A stretch of 64,000 nucleotides of DNA from Phialophora verrucosa (lineage: Eukaryota; Ascomycota; Eurotiomycetes; Chaetothyriales; Herpotrichiellaceae): NCBI GenBank assembly GCA_002099365.1, contig MSED01000001.1, forward strand, positions 3,224,001 through 3,288,000, given 5' to 3'. Shown in pieces: positions 29,499-40,433 of the stretch. The notes below the pieces were generated by a model, which was given only the letters and a program-made list of their open reading frames with translations, did no database searches and had not been told where the DNA came from. Position 1 is the stretch's first letter; every line of letters begins with the position of its first letter. Made by a program: the position numbers and the translations under genes.

Positions 29499-31662
29499 CG
29501 TGACGCGATGCTGAAGCGAACGTGTCCACTGGGATGTACAATGGTCATCAATGTAAAATGAAGAATTAAAGTACAGAAGCTAATGGATTTGAACGACGAC
29601 ACTGACCCAAGGTCACTGCGCATTGTCTGTGGGATGAGAGATGAATGTACTGCCTGACATTGTTTCGAGGATGCGACGAACTTCTCCCTGAACTGCGCAA
29701 CTGCTTCACAAAAGGCCAAAAGCAGTTTAGTGCCTTGACCGAGCGATCAAATCATTTTCACTTGGCCTTTACTTATTGCTACGAGAACCCGGTCTCTGGG
29801 TCAAACTTCCTTTGTGCAATGACTATTTATGAACACAACCTGTGTATTCTCTCTTGTTCTCTAATATGTCAAGGCTCTGATGGCACAAAGGAGCCTAAAG
29901 TACAACTCTGCTCGGACAGACATTCCCAACTCGAATACGTCGGAGAGGTCACCTTTGAGGTAGCTGCAGATGCTCGGCATGCAGATAGCCGATAGGTAAC
30001 CTTAGGCTTGGTTTCTAATGATAGTACCGACGGTCAGGGCAGCAAAATGCGAGAGAGTGAGAGTGGGTGATGAGGCAGGGAAAGCCCTTATCAGCACCAC
30101 GGCTAACCACAAGCCAGCAGTAGAAAACTTTGCCTGCGCGGGTCAGGTCATGAGGCGTTTCTGTGCTTCTCGGTGGGAAAGGAAAGGTAATGTCGCCCAT
30201 GGTGGACAAGGCTGGCGTGACGTTGGAAGTGAGTACTCGACAACGTTAGATTTCAGTGTGGCATGCGAAATCTTCGCATCCAGATACTCCCGACACATGC
30301 GCTAGGTGACGAGGCACTGGACCACAACGTCATCCTTGCAGGGGACGGGAACAATACTGGAAAACTTCGAAACGCTAGAGTATCCTGTTGTTGCTAACAA
30401 CTTGATTTTATACAACATCAAATACCCCGAAGGGACTGGTTGCGTTCGCGCTCTTCCTGTCAAGTGCGGTGAGTCGGTCATGGAGACTACATACAGTCGC
30501 TGTAGGAGGATTTCCCCATACCCTCACGCTGACTACACGTTGAAGTGTCTCGTCTAGGGACTAACCCTGGACATGCATCGAGTACACTGGCAGCTCGCTT
30601 ATTTTTCAATCCCGGACTTATCAGTACAGAGGCATTTCACTGCGAGCAAGGAGATACTCGGGCCGACGCACAAAGCTGAACCTGTCCCGATACTGTTCCC
30701 ATACTCCATTTCTCTGCGAAGCAAGCCCGTTTCTGCCCTGACATGAAGCACCGCATACTCGGCCGCCGACCTTGGTTGATCTCTTTCTATGAATTAAGCA
30801 CTCAAATTTGGCTTGGCATCGGTACAGGGGCGCACAGGAGCATAGAGCAGAAGATCTGTACGAGACAGCTTGGACGAGTCGTTTCTCACCTGCGTGCACA
30901 GGGAGCATTTTTGGAGGCAAAAGCACGCGATAAGCACTCTTTGCATCGTCAGGGCCTGTAAATCTCCTCCAGGTTGGTCATCTAGCCCAGCAAGTATGCC
31001 ACTGTTCTCACTCTCATCGCGGCAACTTCGTCTCCTCGAATAGGGTCCCTTGCAAAACGGGTACTGAGGCAAGGCCACGTCGCGCGATGATAGTGGACGT
31101 ATGTCAATGGGAGCAAACAACTGCTTCTCTCGAACCAGAATGAACGCTGCTTGGTGCCACTCATGCACCGCCACAGCTGATGAGACTGCCACAGGCGCCA
31201 ACCACCAGGCAATGGATGGTTGGCCGATCTCCGATTTCCCCAAATCCGCGTACTCGTATTTCGGCAACGACCCAATTAACACATGGTCGGTTCTCGTCTC
31301 CCACGAGAGTTGGAAACAGCCTTGTGAATGCCTTGGAAGTCTCGGCAGACGTTGCATTCAATCGTGCTGTCCATCCCCCAGCATCCTTTCGAATCAGCCT
31401 TGGAGCTATTTCGTGCTCCGCAGGATACCCCTGATTGGGGTTGGCTCGACAGCAAAATACGATCAAAGCGAAAGACAGCGACCAATTACTGTTGACTTCT
31501 ATTTCTGGAGTACTGATGCTTCTCATACCACGTCCTTGAACTATCGAGAGAATGCGGCCGTCTGGGATACTATATCTCCCATTGACACTCGCCTTTTCTC
31601 AAACACGGAGTTCGCTATCTGCAGCTGGTGACCAAAGTAAGTCATCGCTACCATAATCGGGC
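29499..31662. other. Intergenic, no supportable gene
   Basis: A 2.2-kb stretch with overlapping short frames on both strands (for example 30794-31357 minus and 31101-31631 plus). None has recognisable domains or convincing splice-linked exons. It is shared upstream sequence of U1-70K (minus) and the oxidoreductase (plus). Confidence 0.45.
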
Positions 31663-33574
31663 ATGATGCTTTGCAACCTCCGCTTTACAGGTCTTTATTT
31701 TACCTTCTGTCTCTTAGGAGTAATATATGCCGCTCCCCAGCAATACTGCAAGCCCGTCCCTGGCTCTGCAGACTGGCCCACTATTTCGGACTGGCAAGCC
31801 TTGAACGCCTCCGTCTCAGGTCGTCTCATTGCGCCCATCCCACCGGGATTAGTATGCCAAACCAACAGTACAGTACACAGCACCGCAGCATGCACAGAGC
31901 TGCTGGGTCAATGGGCCAACTCATCATTCCACGCAAATGACCCCTTTACCACTGACTACAACGATGATTCATGCCTGCCTGATCCGAGAGCACCCTGCTC
32001 TTCAGCACCACTGCCTGCTTACGTTGTGAATGCCACCATTGCGGCGGACGTCCAAGCTGCAGTGAGATTTGCTTCCAGGACTGGTGTGAGGCTGATTATC
32101 AAGGGAACGGGTCATGACTACTTAGGACGGTGAACATGGGCCTTCCGCTCCAGAAGCCACTCTGCTAAACACTGCTAACAGGTCGTCCGGCCCAGGTGCT
32201 CTCTCGATCTGGACGCACAACCTACGCGGCGTCAATGTCACCCTGGGTGACGCTCAAGCAAGTCGATACGGCGGAGTGGCCTCCGTCAAGATTGCCGCTG
32301 GTATGCGCTTCGGCGAAATCTATCAAGCCGTCGGCGCATACAACCTATCGGTCGTGGGAGGTGCTGATCCAAATGTCGGCATTGGCGGTTGGGTCACAGC
32401 CGGTGGCCATTCTCCCATCAGCAGCGTGTACGGTCTCGGAGCAGACCAAGTCCTCGAGATGGATGTCGTGATTGCCAACGGGACTCGCCTGACCATCAAC
32501 GAGAATTCATACCCGGGCTTGTTCTGGGCCATGAGAGGCGTGAGTGGCCCACCCTGCTGTGGTTGAACAACCCGGTTACTCACTGACCTTTAGGGCGGTG
32601 GCTCTACCTTTGCGGTCCTCCTCAGCGTGACAGTTCGGGCATACCCCACTTTCCCAATAACAGTGTACAGCTTCAGCTACAACACGACCGCCAACACCGA
32701 TACGTTCTGGTCGTTGATAGCATATTTCCACAGCCAGCTGCCCGAGCTCTCCGACGCCGGCGCCATGGGTTACTACTACATGACGCCGAACAACAGCCTC
32801 GGGCAACCTGACCCGGCTCGCCAGGGCATGCTCGCCGGCGGCTGGTTCCTGCCCAATAAGACGGTCGAGCAGACCAAGCAGATCGTTGCACCATTGGAAA
32901 CTGCACTCAGGAACAATACCCTTGGCTGGGATGACCCCGTATTGACGTTGAACTCGACCTTGACGCTCCCAGACTTTACGAAGGCGTGGCTTCTCATCGC
33001 CACGCCTCAGGACGTGGGCGCGGACGTCCGCCTTGGTTCTCGCCTTCTCGACCGCCAAGCCCTGAAATCCGACCCCGCGAAGGTGAAAAGGCTGTTTAAA
33101 CAAGCAAACACGAATCCCCAGGCTACCTCGATCGGCCACCTGATCGCCGGGCAGGGCGTCAAGGACGTCAAGAACGGCATCCCCGGTGGTGGCAATGCCG
33201 TGCTGCCAGCCTGGCGAAGAGATGTCTACACGCACGTTGTCCTTGCCCGGGCGTGGCCGTATCTCAACGAGACGGCCAAAAACGAGACCACGACACACCT
33301 TCGCGAGGTCGAAACCCAAGCACTGAGAGACCTCGCCCCCGACACGGGGGCATATCTCAACGAAGCCGATCCCACGGAACCGAACTGGCAGGAGACGTTC
33401 TGGGGCGATAATTATCCCAGGCTGTTGAGCTTGAAGCGGGAGTGGGACCCGAAGGGTACATTTTGGTGTGTGCCGTGTGTAGGACATGGGGATGGATGGG
33501 AGGTGAAGAGCGACGTTGGGGTAGAGGGGGCTATCGGGCAGAGTCCAGGTCGGATCTGTAGAACGACGACATGA
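31663..33574 (+). CDS. Secreted FAD-linked oxidoreductase (BBE family, isoamyl-alcohol-oxidase-like)
   Basis: Exons 31663-32129, 32182-32539 and 32594-33574 (introns 52 and 54 bp) give 601 residues. A signal peptide is visible (hydrophobic 8-23, likely cut before APQQYC). The FAD-binding domain shows GTGHDYLGRSSGPGALSIWTHNL, with H151 as the expected covalent flavin attachment site, and GGADPNVGIGGWVTAGGHSP. The second attachment site common in bicovalent members is not obvious. The C-terminus carries the berberine-bridge-enzyme-like signature (NYPRLLSLKREWDPKGTFWC). Many N-x-S/T sites fit secretion and glycosylation. The closest family I recall is the MreA-type isoamyl alcohol oxidase, but substrates of these enzymes vary widely, including secondary metabolites and oligosaccharides, so the substrate is open. 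Neighbours give no pathway hint. Confidence 0.9.
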
Positions 33575-34105
33575 AGCTTGAGGTGAGGTTTGAAAGGGTA
33601 ATGGCGGCTGAGGGATGCGGATGGTAGTTGCTGAACTTTGTGTCATGCCTGAGGGGGAAAACTCGCTGTACGCTGGTATCTGGTATGGTCGGTGCCTAAC
33701 AATGAACAATATATGAACAAGAAGTGCGTGCTTGCAAGACTGGACGCATATTGGCTTCCAGGTCGTCCACGTTACGACGCAACCACCCTTCATGCAAGCC
33801 CTGTCACCATTCGTGTGGGCAGGTCTCTCGCATCGAAACAGGTGCATTCCATTCTTTCGTACTGTGCACCGCAATATCGTACGTCAGTGGAACTATATTG
33901 ATTGCCTGCCCGGCGGTAGAAAAGGCGGGAAGTCGATCGATGGGTAATGCGCAATACGAAGTCCCGTTCCGTGAATCGTACATTTAGACAGACAGCCTCC
34001 ATCAGCTATCTACATATGATGTACATGTGCTCTGCATTTCAGTCCACTCTCATCCTCGCTCACCATGTTCCACACGTAGCTCACGGGAATCTCACACATT
34101 CCTCA

Positions 34106-34106
<1 letters not shown>
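33575..34106. other. Intergenic, no supportable gene
   Basis: 3' flank of the oxidoreductase gene. The plus-strand frames are short and without domains, and the 432-codon minus-strand frame that enters here from the oxidoreductase is a shadow. Confidence 0.4.

Positions 34107-34168
<62 letters not shown>
34107..34168. repeat. (CA)31 microsatellite
   Basis: An uninterrupted CA dinucleotide run of 62 bp in non-coding DNA, preceded by shorter CACA and TCACACATTCCTCACCA pieces. It is probably length-polymorphic between strains. Confidence 0.98.
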
Positions 34169-34170
<2 letters not shown>

Positions 34171-34957
34171 AAATACTCACCCACTCACCTTGATCAAGCT
34201 CATATACATTTACGATGCACCATATGTAGATCAGACCTCTTCCCCAACTCTCCGCGTAAAGCGCAGAAGATGATGAAAAAGCAAGAGTTTGTGTTTCGGT
34301 GTCCAAAGATTCCCAAGCGAACCGAAGTCCACAAGGACTGGTCAGTTGTATAGTTTTCACTAGAGCGCAGTCAGCACCTCGTACACCAGTAATGGGGTCA
34401 GAGCGTTCCCGGAAGCAATTCGGGCAGAGAGAAGGATCGAGGGACTTACACTAGCAAAAATCTGGCATCGGCTGTAGCCTCACGCGCGCAGATAAAGCCC
34501 GTGCACTATTGATCGGGATGAGAGTTAGTTTTCGGTCCGGTGCTGGCAATGTTTTCGTTGAGCAGGATGTGCGCGGGGAGGAGGACGAACCTAGAATAGA
34601 GAAGAGGAAGAAGAGAGGAAGGAGGAGGTCGAGAGGCTTTTTGAGGTTTGCGAGGTTGGCCGAGGCTTGCCAAGGATTGATCCTAGTGCGTGATTGGTTG
34701 GGCTGGGAGGTCCATCCACGTGACTTGGCTCTGGGAGGAGTACTCAGCAAGTTCAGGTACTGCTGTACTCGATTGCTCAATACTGCCACGTGACCGCATA
34801 CGACTAGAAGCCGTTAGTCTAAGCCTTGCTTAGCCTTGCGCAAGGTCCGTGTTAGTCGACGATTTCTCGAGCTCGAACATTTAGGCAACGCACGCTGCTC
34901 TGCACCACGTCACGGATCGCCGCCGTCTTGTCCTGTCCCCTTGCACGCGTGTTCAAC
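34169..34957. promoter_or_regulatory. Upstream region of the mL43 gene with two CACGTGAC sites
   Basis: Two copies of CACGTGAC on the plus strand (34717-34724 and 34787-34794), 70 bp apart, lie about 240 and 170 bases before the mL43 start codon. A reverse CCAAT (ATTGG) lies at about 34693. CACGTGAC is the core recognised by Cbf1-type bHLH factors, which in several fungi act on ribosomal and respiratory genes; the link here is inference. No gene is seen in the interval; the frame at 34509-34793 looks like chance. Confidence 0.4.
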
Positions 34958-35455
34958 ATGGGTGTGCAGGGCTTGAAAACCGTCTCTACCGCACGGGTGA
35001 GCCATTGCTACCGCGCCGCAATTATGGAAATGCGTCCATCATCCGTTTTCTAACCCAAAGGTTTTCTGATCTAGAACGGCCTCGGCGCCTACATCCTCCA
35101 GTGCACGCGCCTCTCCGTCACATACAGCGACCACTGGGTCTCGTCGACGGGTCTCCTCTCGCTGCTTCGCTCGCCGTCGTTCCCGTCCCTCACGCACCGC
35201 TTTCCCAGCGTGGAATTTCGCATCTCGCCGATCCCCAACCGCCACCCCGTGCTGAAGGCCCAGTACGTCAACGGGCGGAGTAAAGCCATTTGCGTCAAGA
35301 ATCTGTCCAAGGAGCAGGTCGCGGAGAAGATGGAGTTTTTGCTCGGCAACTCCGGCCAGAAGAATGTCAGAGTCGGTGGGAAGAAAGTCGTGTCGCAGAA
35401 TGAGAGCGTGCGCGGGGTGTGGAGTCCTATGCATGGCGGGATCAAGAAGATCTGA
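34958..35455 (+). CDS. MRPL51: Mitochondrial large-subunit ribosomal protein mL43 (MRPL51)
   Basis: Exon 1 is 34958-34996 (13 codons, MGVQGLKTVSTAR), intron 78 bp (GTGAGC..TCTAG), exon 2 35075-35455; 139 residues in total. mL43 is a thioredoxin-fold protein of the mitochondrial 54S subunit. The sequence NGLGAYILQCTRLSVTYSDHW, then SSTGLLSLL, FPSVEFRISPIPNRHPVLKAQYVNGR, and KNLS.EQV.EK.E.L fits the L51/S25/CI-B8 domain across its whole length. The terminal VWSPMHGG is also typical of fungal members. Start ATG 34958 follows a CAAC context. Confidence 0.93.
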
Positions 35456-36232
35456 AGGGCAGGCTGCCAGGTCGCCACGTTCATGAATCTATGGGCTGAG
35501 ATGGGTGGGTGGACCTATACTGTATTGTGTTCGGACACGAGAGAGTTGGTGTCTCCAAGGGCCTCGGCTCCTGGGGAGGCACGGAATTGGAGGGAAGAAA
35601 CGGTTGGTCTAGGACACCAGGTGCAATTGTGTCCAAACCGTGCAAAAGAAAGAGCAAGGGTCGGTCGGCATAGACCATGCGTATGGTGGGACATTGCCAA
35701 AGACAGTTTGATCATGTCTTCCGGGCCCGAGATCTTGAAGCAGCCTTCACCAGGAATCGACGTCGGGTCCAATGAGCCCACCCAAGGTCGACGAAGGCGG
35801 CTGATTTGTCCATTCTCAACGCGGATGCAGACAGCAAGTTACACAACCAACCAACTACTGGAAGACAAAGTCCGACTTTCGGGAGGAATAAGGGGAGAGG
35901 GGGAGAAGCCCAAAGAGTCAGTAGGACGATGGTCTTTCAAGGCTTGATCTCAACTTCCCTCAGCGTGGCAGAATCGCTGGGGACACAATGATGCGACTTT
36001 CCGCCATTGCCCCGAGTGTGTACAATAGATATGTAATAGAAGCAACCAGAGATAACGATTGCTAGCATCATTCCCCGCTGTCCATCCCGAGCGCCATGCA
36101 TGGTGCCCTTAGCCGTCACCCTGGTTCCGTAATGCTCCTTGCTGACGTTTCCGAACGTCGATCCCTCGCCGGCAGATTCGAGACTGTACAATGCGAACTC
36201 CTGGCCTTTCGACTTCTCGGACGATGTCTCAA
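35456..36232. other. Intergenic, convergent 3' ends
   Basis: The region between the convergent mL43 (plus) and Slx5-like (minus) genes. No supportable coding frame; a 99-codon minus-strand frame overlaps the end of the Slx5-like gene and is treated as chance. Confidence 0.4.
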
Positions 36233-37759
36233 TCACAAGTAGATGGGGAACATGGCTGTCTTGCTAAAGACCTTAGTGGTGCATTTATCGGCCTGGCAGA
36301 CCGAGAATGGCTGTGACCTGGCTGACTCTAGTTTCTTCTCGTTCTCCTTACCTTTGCCCTTCTTTGTCGTTTTGGATTTCGATCGATTCGTGGCACATTC
36401 GCCGCAATAGACCTAATCCAGGTTAGAACACAGTCTATAGGTCCCGGGAGAGGAAACTCACGTGTCCACATGCTTTTACCACCCACACTTGCTGCTTCAC
36501 ATCTCCTTTCCCGATCGCCAGCTCGTCGCCACACATCGGACATAGAATGATATCCTCCTCCTTGTACGTCCTGGTGAATCCCTCTTTCGCCACTGGAGGT
36601 GCCTTGTAAGGCTCCTGGACGACTTGAGGAGTCTCGGAACCGCGGTCGAAGGGATCAAACATAGCAAAGCCAGGCCGAGCATAATCCATGGTGATATTGA
36701 GGGTACCTCCTTCGGTAGTCTGATGCCTCCGCGGCACACCATCTAACCGATCTAGGAAGCCCTCGTTGTAGTCCCGCACGACATTCTGCATGTTCCCAAA
36801 CATAAGCGCCGTCCCTCTCCTCAGCATATCAAGTGGAAGAGCGAACGTAGTGTGGCCGGCAGCTGCGGGGTGCGGTCGTTGGGGCTGTGGTATGCGTCTC
36901 TCTTCGAGAAACTGAACTTCCGGACTAGCCATCGAGGGAGCAGAGGCAGCTGACGCAACCGTCTCAGAGTCATATTCGTTGGTTCCGCCTCGAAAGAGCT
37001 CCTCAGAACCAAAGTCGTCAGATTCAGTGTCAAAATCAGAATCATCGCCATCTGAAAGAACTATCACGGTGGGTCCCCTGTGGCCAAATGGTGGCGCACG
37101 AGGTAGTTGGCCTGGTTGTTGCTGTGAACTCTGTTGCTGGGACAGGGCCGTTTGCGCCTGTGCTTGTCGCTGTGCTAGATCCGCAGCCTGCGGCTGCTCT
37201 GTGGCTTGCCTTCGTTGTTGTTGACGTGCCGTCTGCCGCCATATTGCCACCCTCTCGGGCCTCGACCGTTGTCTTGAGGGTTGTCTTAAAATTTCGGGAG
37301 ATGGGGAATCTCCCGAGACTATAGAAACACCATCGCTGTCCTCAGCGGTAAGGTCAACGACGTCATTAGGTGTGGGCGTTGCCGTTGTTCTTCGACTCCG
37401 CGTAGCCATGACGGGCCGTCGGTAATCGTAGCCGTCTCCCTGGTATCGTACGCCTGGTTCGAAGTGATGAGGCGAGGAGGGTTGTGAAGCAGGAGGACTG
37501 GGGTTGGATTCGAAGATCGTTGGAGGGCCGATGCAGCGGCGCTTGGAGGGGACGTGGTCGGGACTGAGGCTTCGGCTCTGTGATCGGGCGATTTCTGAGT
37601 GAGATCTCTGTAAACTTGTTAGGCTCTTGCCTGAGACACACTTCACCTGAGCAGGAGTGAATGATCGGGTGCGGGTGTCAAGGAACGCACCTTTCTGTTG
37701 GAAGAGCCCGCCGCTGCGTTGAGAAAGCTGCTCAGGGCAAGAGTGCCCGCAGGAGGCAT
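36233..37759 (-). CDS. SIM- and RING-containing protein, Slx5/Rfp-like (SUMO-targeted ubiquitin ligase type)
   Basis: Exons 37759-37691, 37607-36462 and 36412-36233 join in phase to 464 residues. Two acidic-flanked hydrophobic patches fit SUMO-interacting motifs: VVDLTAED (106-113) and VIVLSDGDDS (204-213). The C-terminal zinc module is split by the second intron. After splicing it reads C379-x2-C382, C403-G-H405, C408-x2-C411, then C444-x4-C449, a RING with a long Lys-rich loop between the sixth and seventh ligands. SIMs plus a C-terminal RING are the architecture of Slx5/Rfp subunits, which pair with Slx8 to ubiquitinate SUMOylated nuclear proteins in genome maintenance. Similar fungal proteins are annotated 'cell cycle control protein'. 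Residues 130-195 are Gln-rich. Family call by architecture, not by close sequence memory. Confidence 0.7.
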
Positions 37760-38477
37760 GATCAGGGAGCCGACGAAGGCAGATTAAAAGTCTGTCGTGA
37801 TATATCTGATGAGGCAAGAGTCGCAGACGGTGACGGTAATGTTGCGAAGTTGTGAAGAGTAGAATTCAGGTGCAGGTGATGATGGTCTAGCAAACCGAAA
37901 CCCACCTGGGAGTGGGAATCAACTGACAAGAGGAAGTGGAAGCGGATGGAGTCCCGCTGAGCGGGAGGGCAAAAGGCAAAAAGGGCAAAAGCCGACTGAA
38001 GTGGCCACTCGTTTGTTCGGCTGCGATGATGTTGTGTGGTCATGTTCTCGGACTGGTCAATGCGCGCTCAATTCCTTGTCCATCGCCACTGGGAAGTGCC
38101 AATCGAAAGTCCTCTCGTTCAGGGCCCAGGTGATAAATCGGCCCAACCACGAGTGACAGATCAAGCCGACCCCTGTAAGAACGAAGATTGAGTACCCCGT
38201 CACTCCCGTATACTTGATAAATAAACACAGACACCGCAGACGAGAGCAAGACTTGGTCGATGGTCTGGATTTCTGTTGCTTGCTCGCTCAACTGCGCGAG
38301 CACAAAAGACACCTGAGCAATTCTCATCCTCATTCTCATTCTCCCCTGAGCAACCGTGGAGAATCTAGGAAGCCTTCCCGAATTTCACCGTGGGGTATCG
38401 AAAGATGCTACTTTTCCCAACCCAAACACAGTACCTCTATTGTACAACTTGAACACAATCTTACTGTCCTATGCCGC
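37760..38477. other. Intergenic region between two minus-strand genes
   Basis: Promoter of the Slx5-like gene and 3' flank of PRP19. No gene seen. Confidence 0.4.
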
Positions 38478-40061
38478 CTAGCCTGCAGTCAAGGTGGTGA
38501 TAACACCATCCCCATTGACAGTGACAAGGCTCTGCGCATCCTTGCCCCATGCAATCCGGGTAGCAGGCGTCGCTCGCTTCAGGATCTCCGACCACTCTTT
38601 CGATGCTTTGGCGTAATGCTGAACAGTAATCCCTTGCTCCCCGGCAGCGGCCAGAAATTGCCCGGTGTAGTCCCAGCTTATCGAATTTATGACGCTCCCG
38701 GTGTCGATGGCTGCGATCTCTGTCGCCTTTCTCAAGTCCCATATCGATATCGCAGATGAGCCTTTAACCACCCCTGCGACCCAGATACCGTTTTCAGAGA
38801 AGACAATGCTCTCCACGGGCCCACCCAATTCGAAAGTAGCCGCTTCTGCGCCGGATTTGAGTTCGAAGATTTTGATCTGGCCATCCACGGCGCCCGCAGC
38901 CAGCAAGTGACCGTCAGGGTGAAATTGTGCGCATCTCAAAGCTAAACAGTGTAAGCAAGCGAAGTCAAATCAAACACACGCTTTGACATACCTGAATTGC
39001 TGTGAACATGGGTAAGCAGTTTGGCGGCTTCGAGATCGTAGAGAGCATATGATCCGTCTGCGCTGACTGAGGCCAGAATGGTACCACTTGGATGGAGAGC
39101 GACTGCCGTGGCGCTTCTTGTATGGGGCGAAAACGACGATACTTCCTGATCCTTCTCGAACACCTTGACCAAGCCAGTGGACGTTGCGAAAACTGCTCTG
39201 TCATGGGCCCAGAGTCCGCTAGTTGCGGATCCCTTTCCAAGATTGAGAGAGTGAATGAGTCTGTTTTCTGAAAGCGAAACGATACCTCCAGCACCGTTGT
39301 TGCCTGCCACAAGAGCCGTATCCCCGGACTCGTGCACAGCGAGCACAAGGCCCCCAGGGAAGAATGGTTCTGACGTCGATTTCGGAGAGTAGGTCGACAC
39401 CGTATCTACAGTTGCCCATTCCTCTGGAACCGGTCGCTTCCGACGAGTCTTGGACAAGTTGGCTTGTGTAGTTTCGATCTTCTCCACGATATGCTGCGGT
39501 AACGGGGCGCTGTCGACTTGCATAGCATCTCCGTTCGTCGCCGCAGAGGCTCTCCTCCCAACGTCGACCTGTGCCAATGCAGTTCGAGCTTCATCTCTTT
39601 CTTTGGTGAGTTGTGCAATGACTCGGACCGCCGCATCATTCTCATACAGCGCAGTACTGAGCTCTTGCCGGGCTTGATGGAGGTTCTGCTGTAGAGTGTA
39701 TGTCTGAAGGGCGAGCGCGTCCCATTCGTTCTGGAAGAATGATAGCATAGCGGGTATCGAAGTCATCTGTGGAGGCCGCGGGTAAACGACATTAGGGCTC
39801 TTGAGGTCGATCAAGTCGTCCACGGAGAGTACCTCTCCGGTTGTGGGTTCTGTGCCGTTCTCGCTGATGTATGCCTCGATGAGCCGCTTTTCGTAGACAT
39901 TTCCTGCGAACGGTGAGAATTCACACACATCTCCTATTGAAGCCTGTACTCACCACTCTTACGCGAGGCTACTGGCACTTGCGGTGCCTCGCCCGAAACT
40001 GTGAAAACGTTTAGTCTTGTGAATTTGGGATTGGGCCAGAGCACTCACTTGCGCACAACAT
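38478..40061 (-). CDS. PRP19: Pre-mRNA-processing factor 19 (Prp19), U-box E3 ligase
   Basis: Exons 40061-40049 (13 nt), 39998-39954, 39903-38992 and 38941-38478 join in phase to 477 residues. Prp19 is the tetrameric core of the NineTeen complex needed for spliceosome activation, and also acts in DNA repair. The first exons give MLCAISGEAPQVPVASRKSGNVYEKRLIEAYI, the start of the U-box, followed by GTEPTTGEVLSVDDLIDLK. The Prp19 coiled-coil region follows (PAMLSFFQNEWDALALQTYTLQQNL...). WD40-type blades occupy the second half (ATAVALHPSGTILASVSADG, CAQFHPDGHLLAAGAVDGQI, SISWDYTGQFLAAAGEQG). It is divergent from the antiporter gene over 372 bp, where a CCAAT lies near 40216. Confidence 0.95.
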
Positions 40062-40433
40062 CGTCGCGGAGCTTGTCCACCAATAGCCTTGATAACTCGG
40101 TTTTCTGGAGAAAGGACAGACGCGAAGGACAGTCTCTTTCCCTGTTATACACAGCAGTACAAAAAGTTGCTTTGAAAATTCCTTTGGTCTGCCTGCGACT
40201 GGCGATTTCAGAGCTCAGCCAATGATATCGCATGACTCGGCTGACCTTCCCTCGCTCAACACACCTGCTCGACTACTTCGTACTCATAGCTCTAGTGAAT
40301 TCAGCCTTCCTACCGAGTAGAGCTCAAGACATATCACTCTCTCAAGGCGGGGTTCATGACCCTCACCTTTGTCCTTTGATCTACGTGGAGTAAAGTCTCG
40401 GTCACTTGTCCTACAACCCGCCGTCCGCTTACC
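40062..40433. promoter_or_regulatory. Shared divergent promoter, PRP19 / antiporter
   Basis: 372 bp between two divergently transcribed start codons. An AGCCAAT box occurs near 40216 on the plus strand. No frame of interest. Confidence 0.5.

Noticed and set aside
30794..31631. Overlapping long frames on both strands (187 and 176 codons)
   Set aside because: They overlap each other, neither has recognisable motifs, and no splice-linked extension is convincing.
32576..33874. A 432-codon minus-strand frame
   Set aside because: It lies antisense to exon 3 of the FAD oxidoreductase, has no domain, and its composition mirrors the codon bias of the sense gene; a shadow frame.
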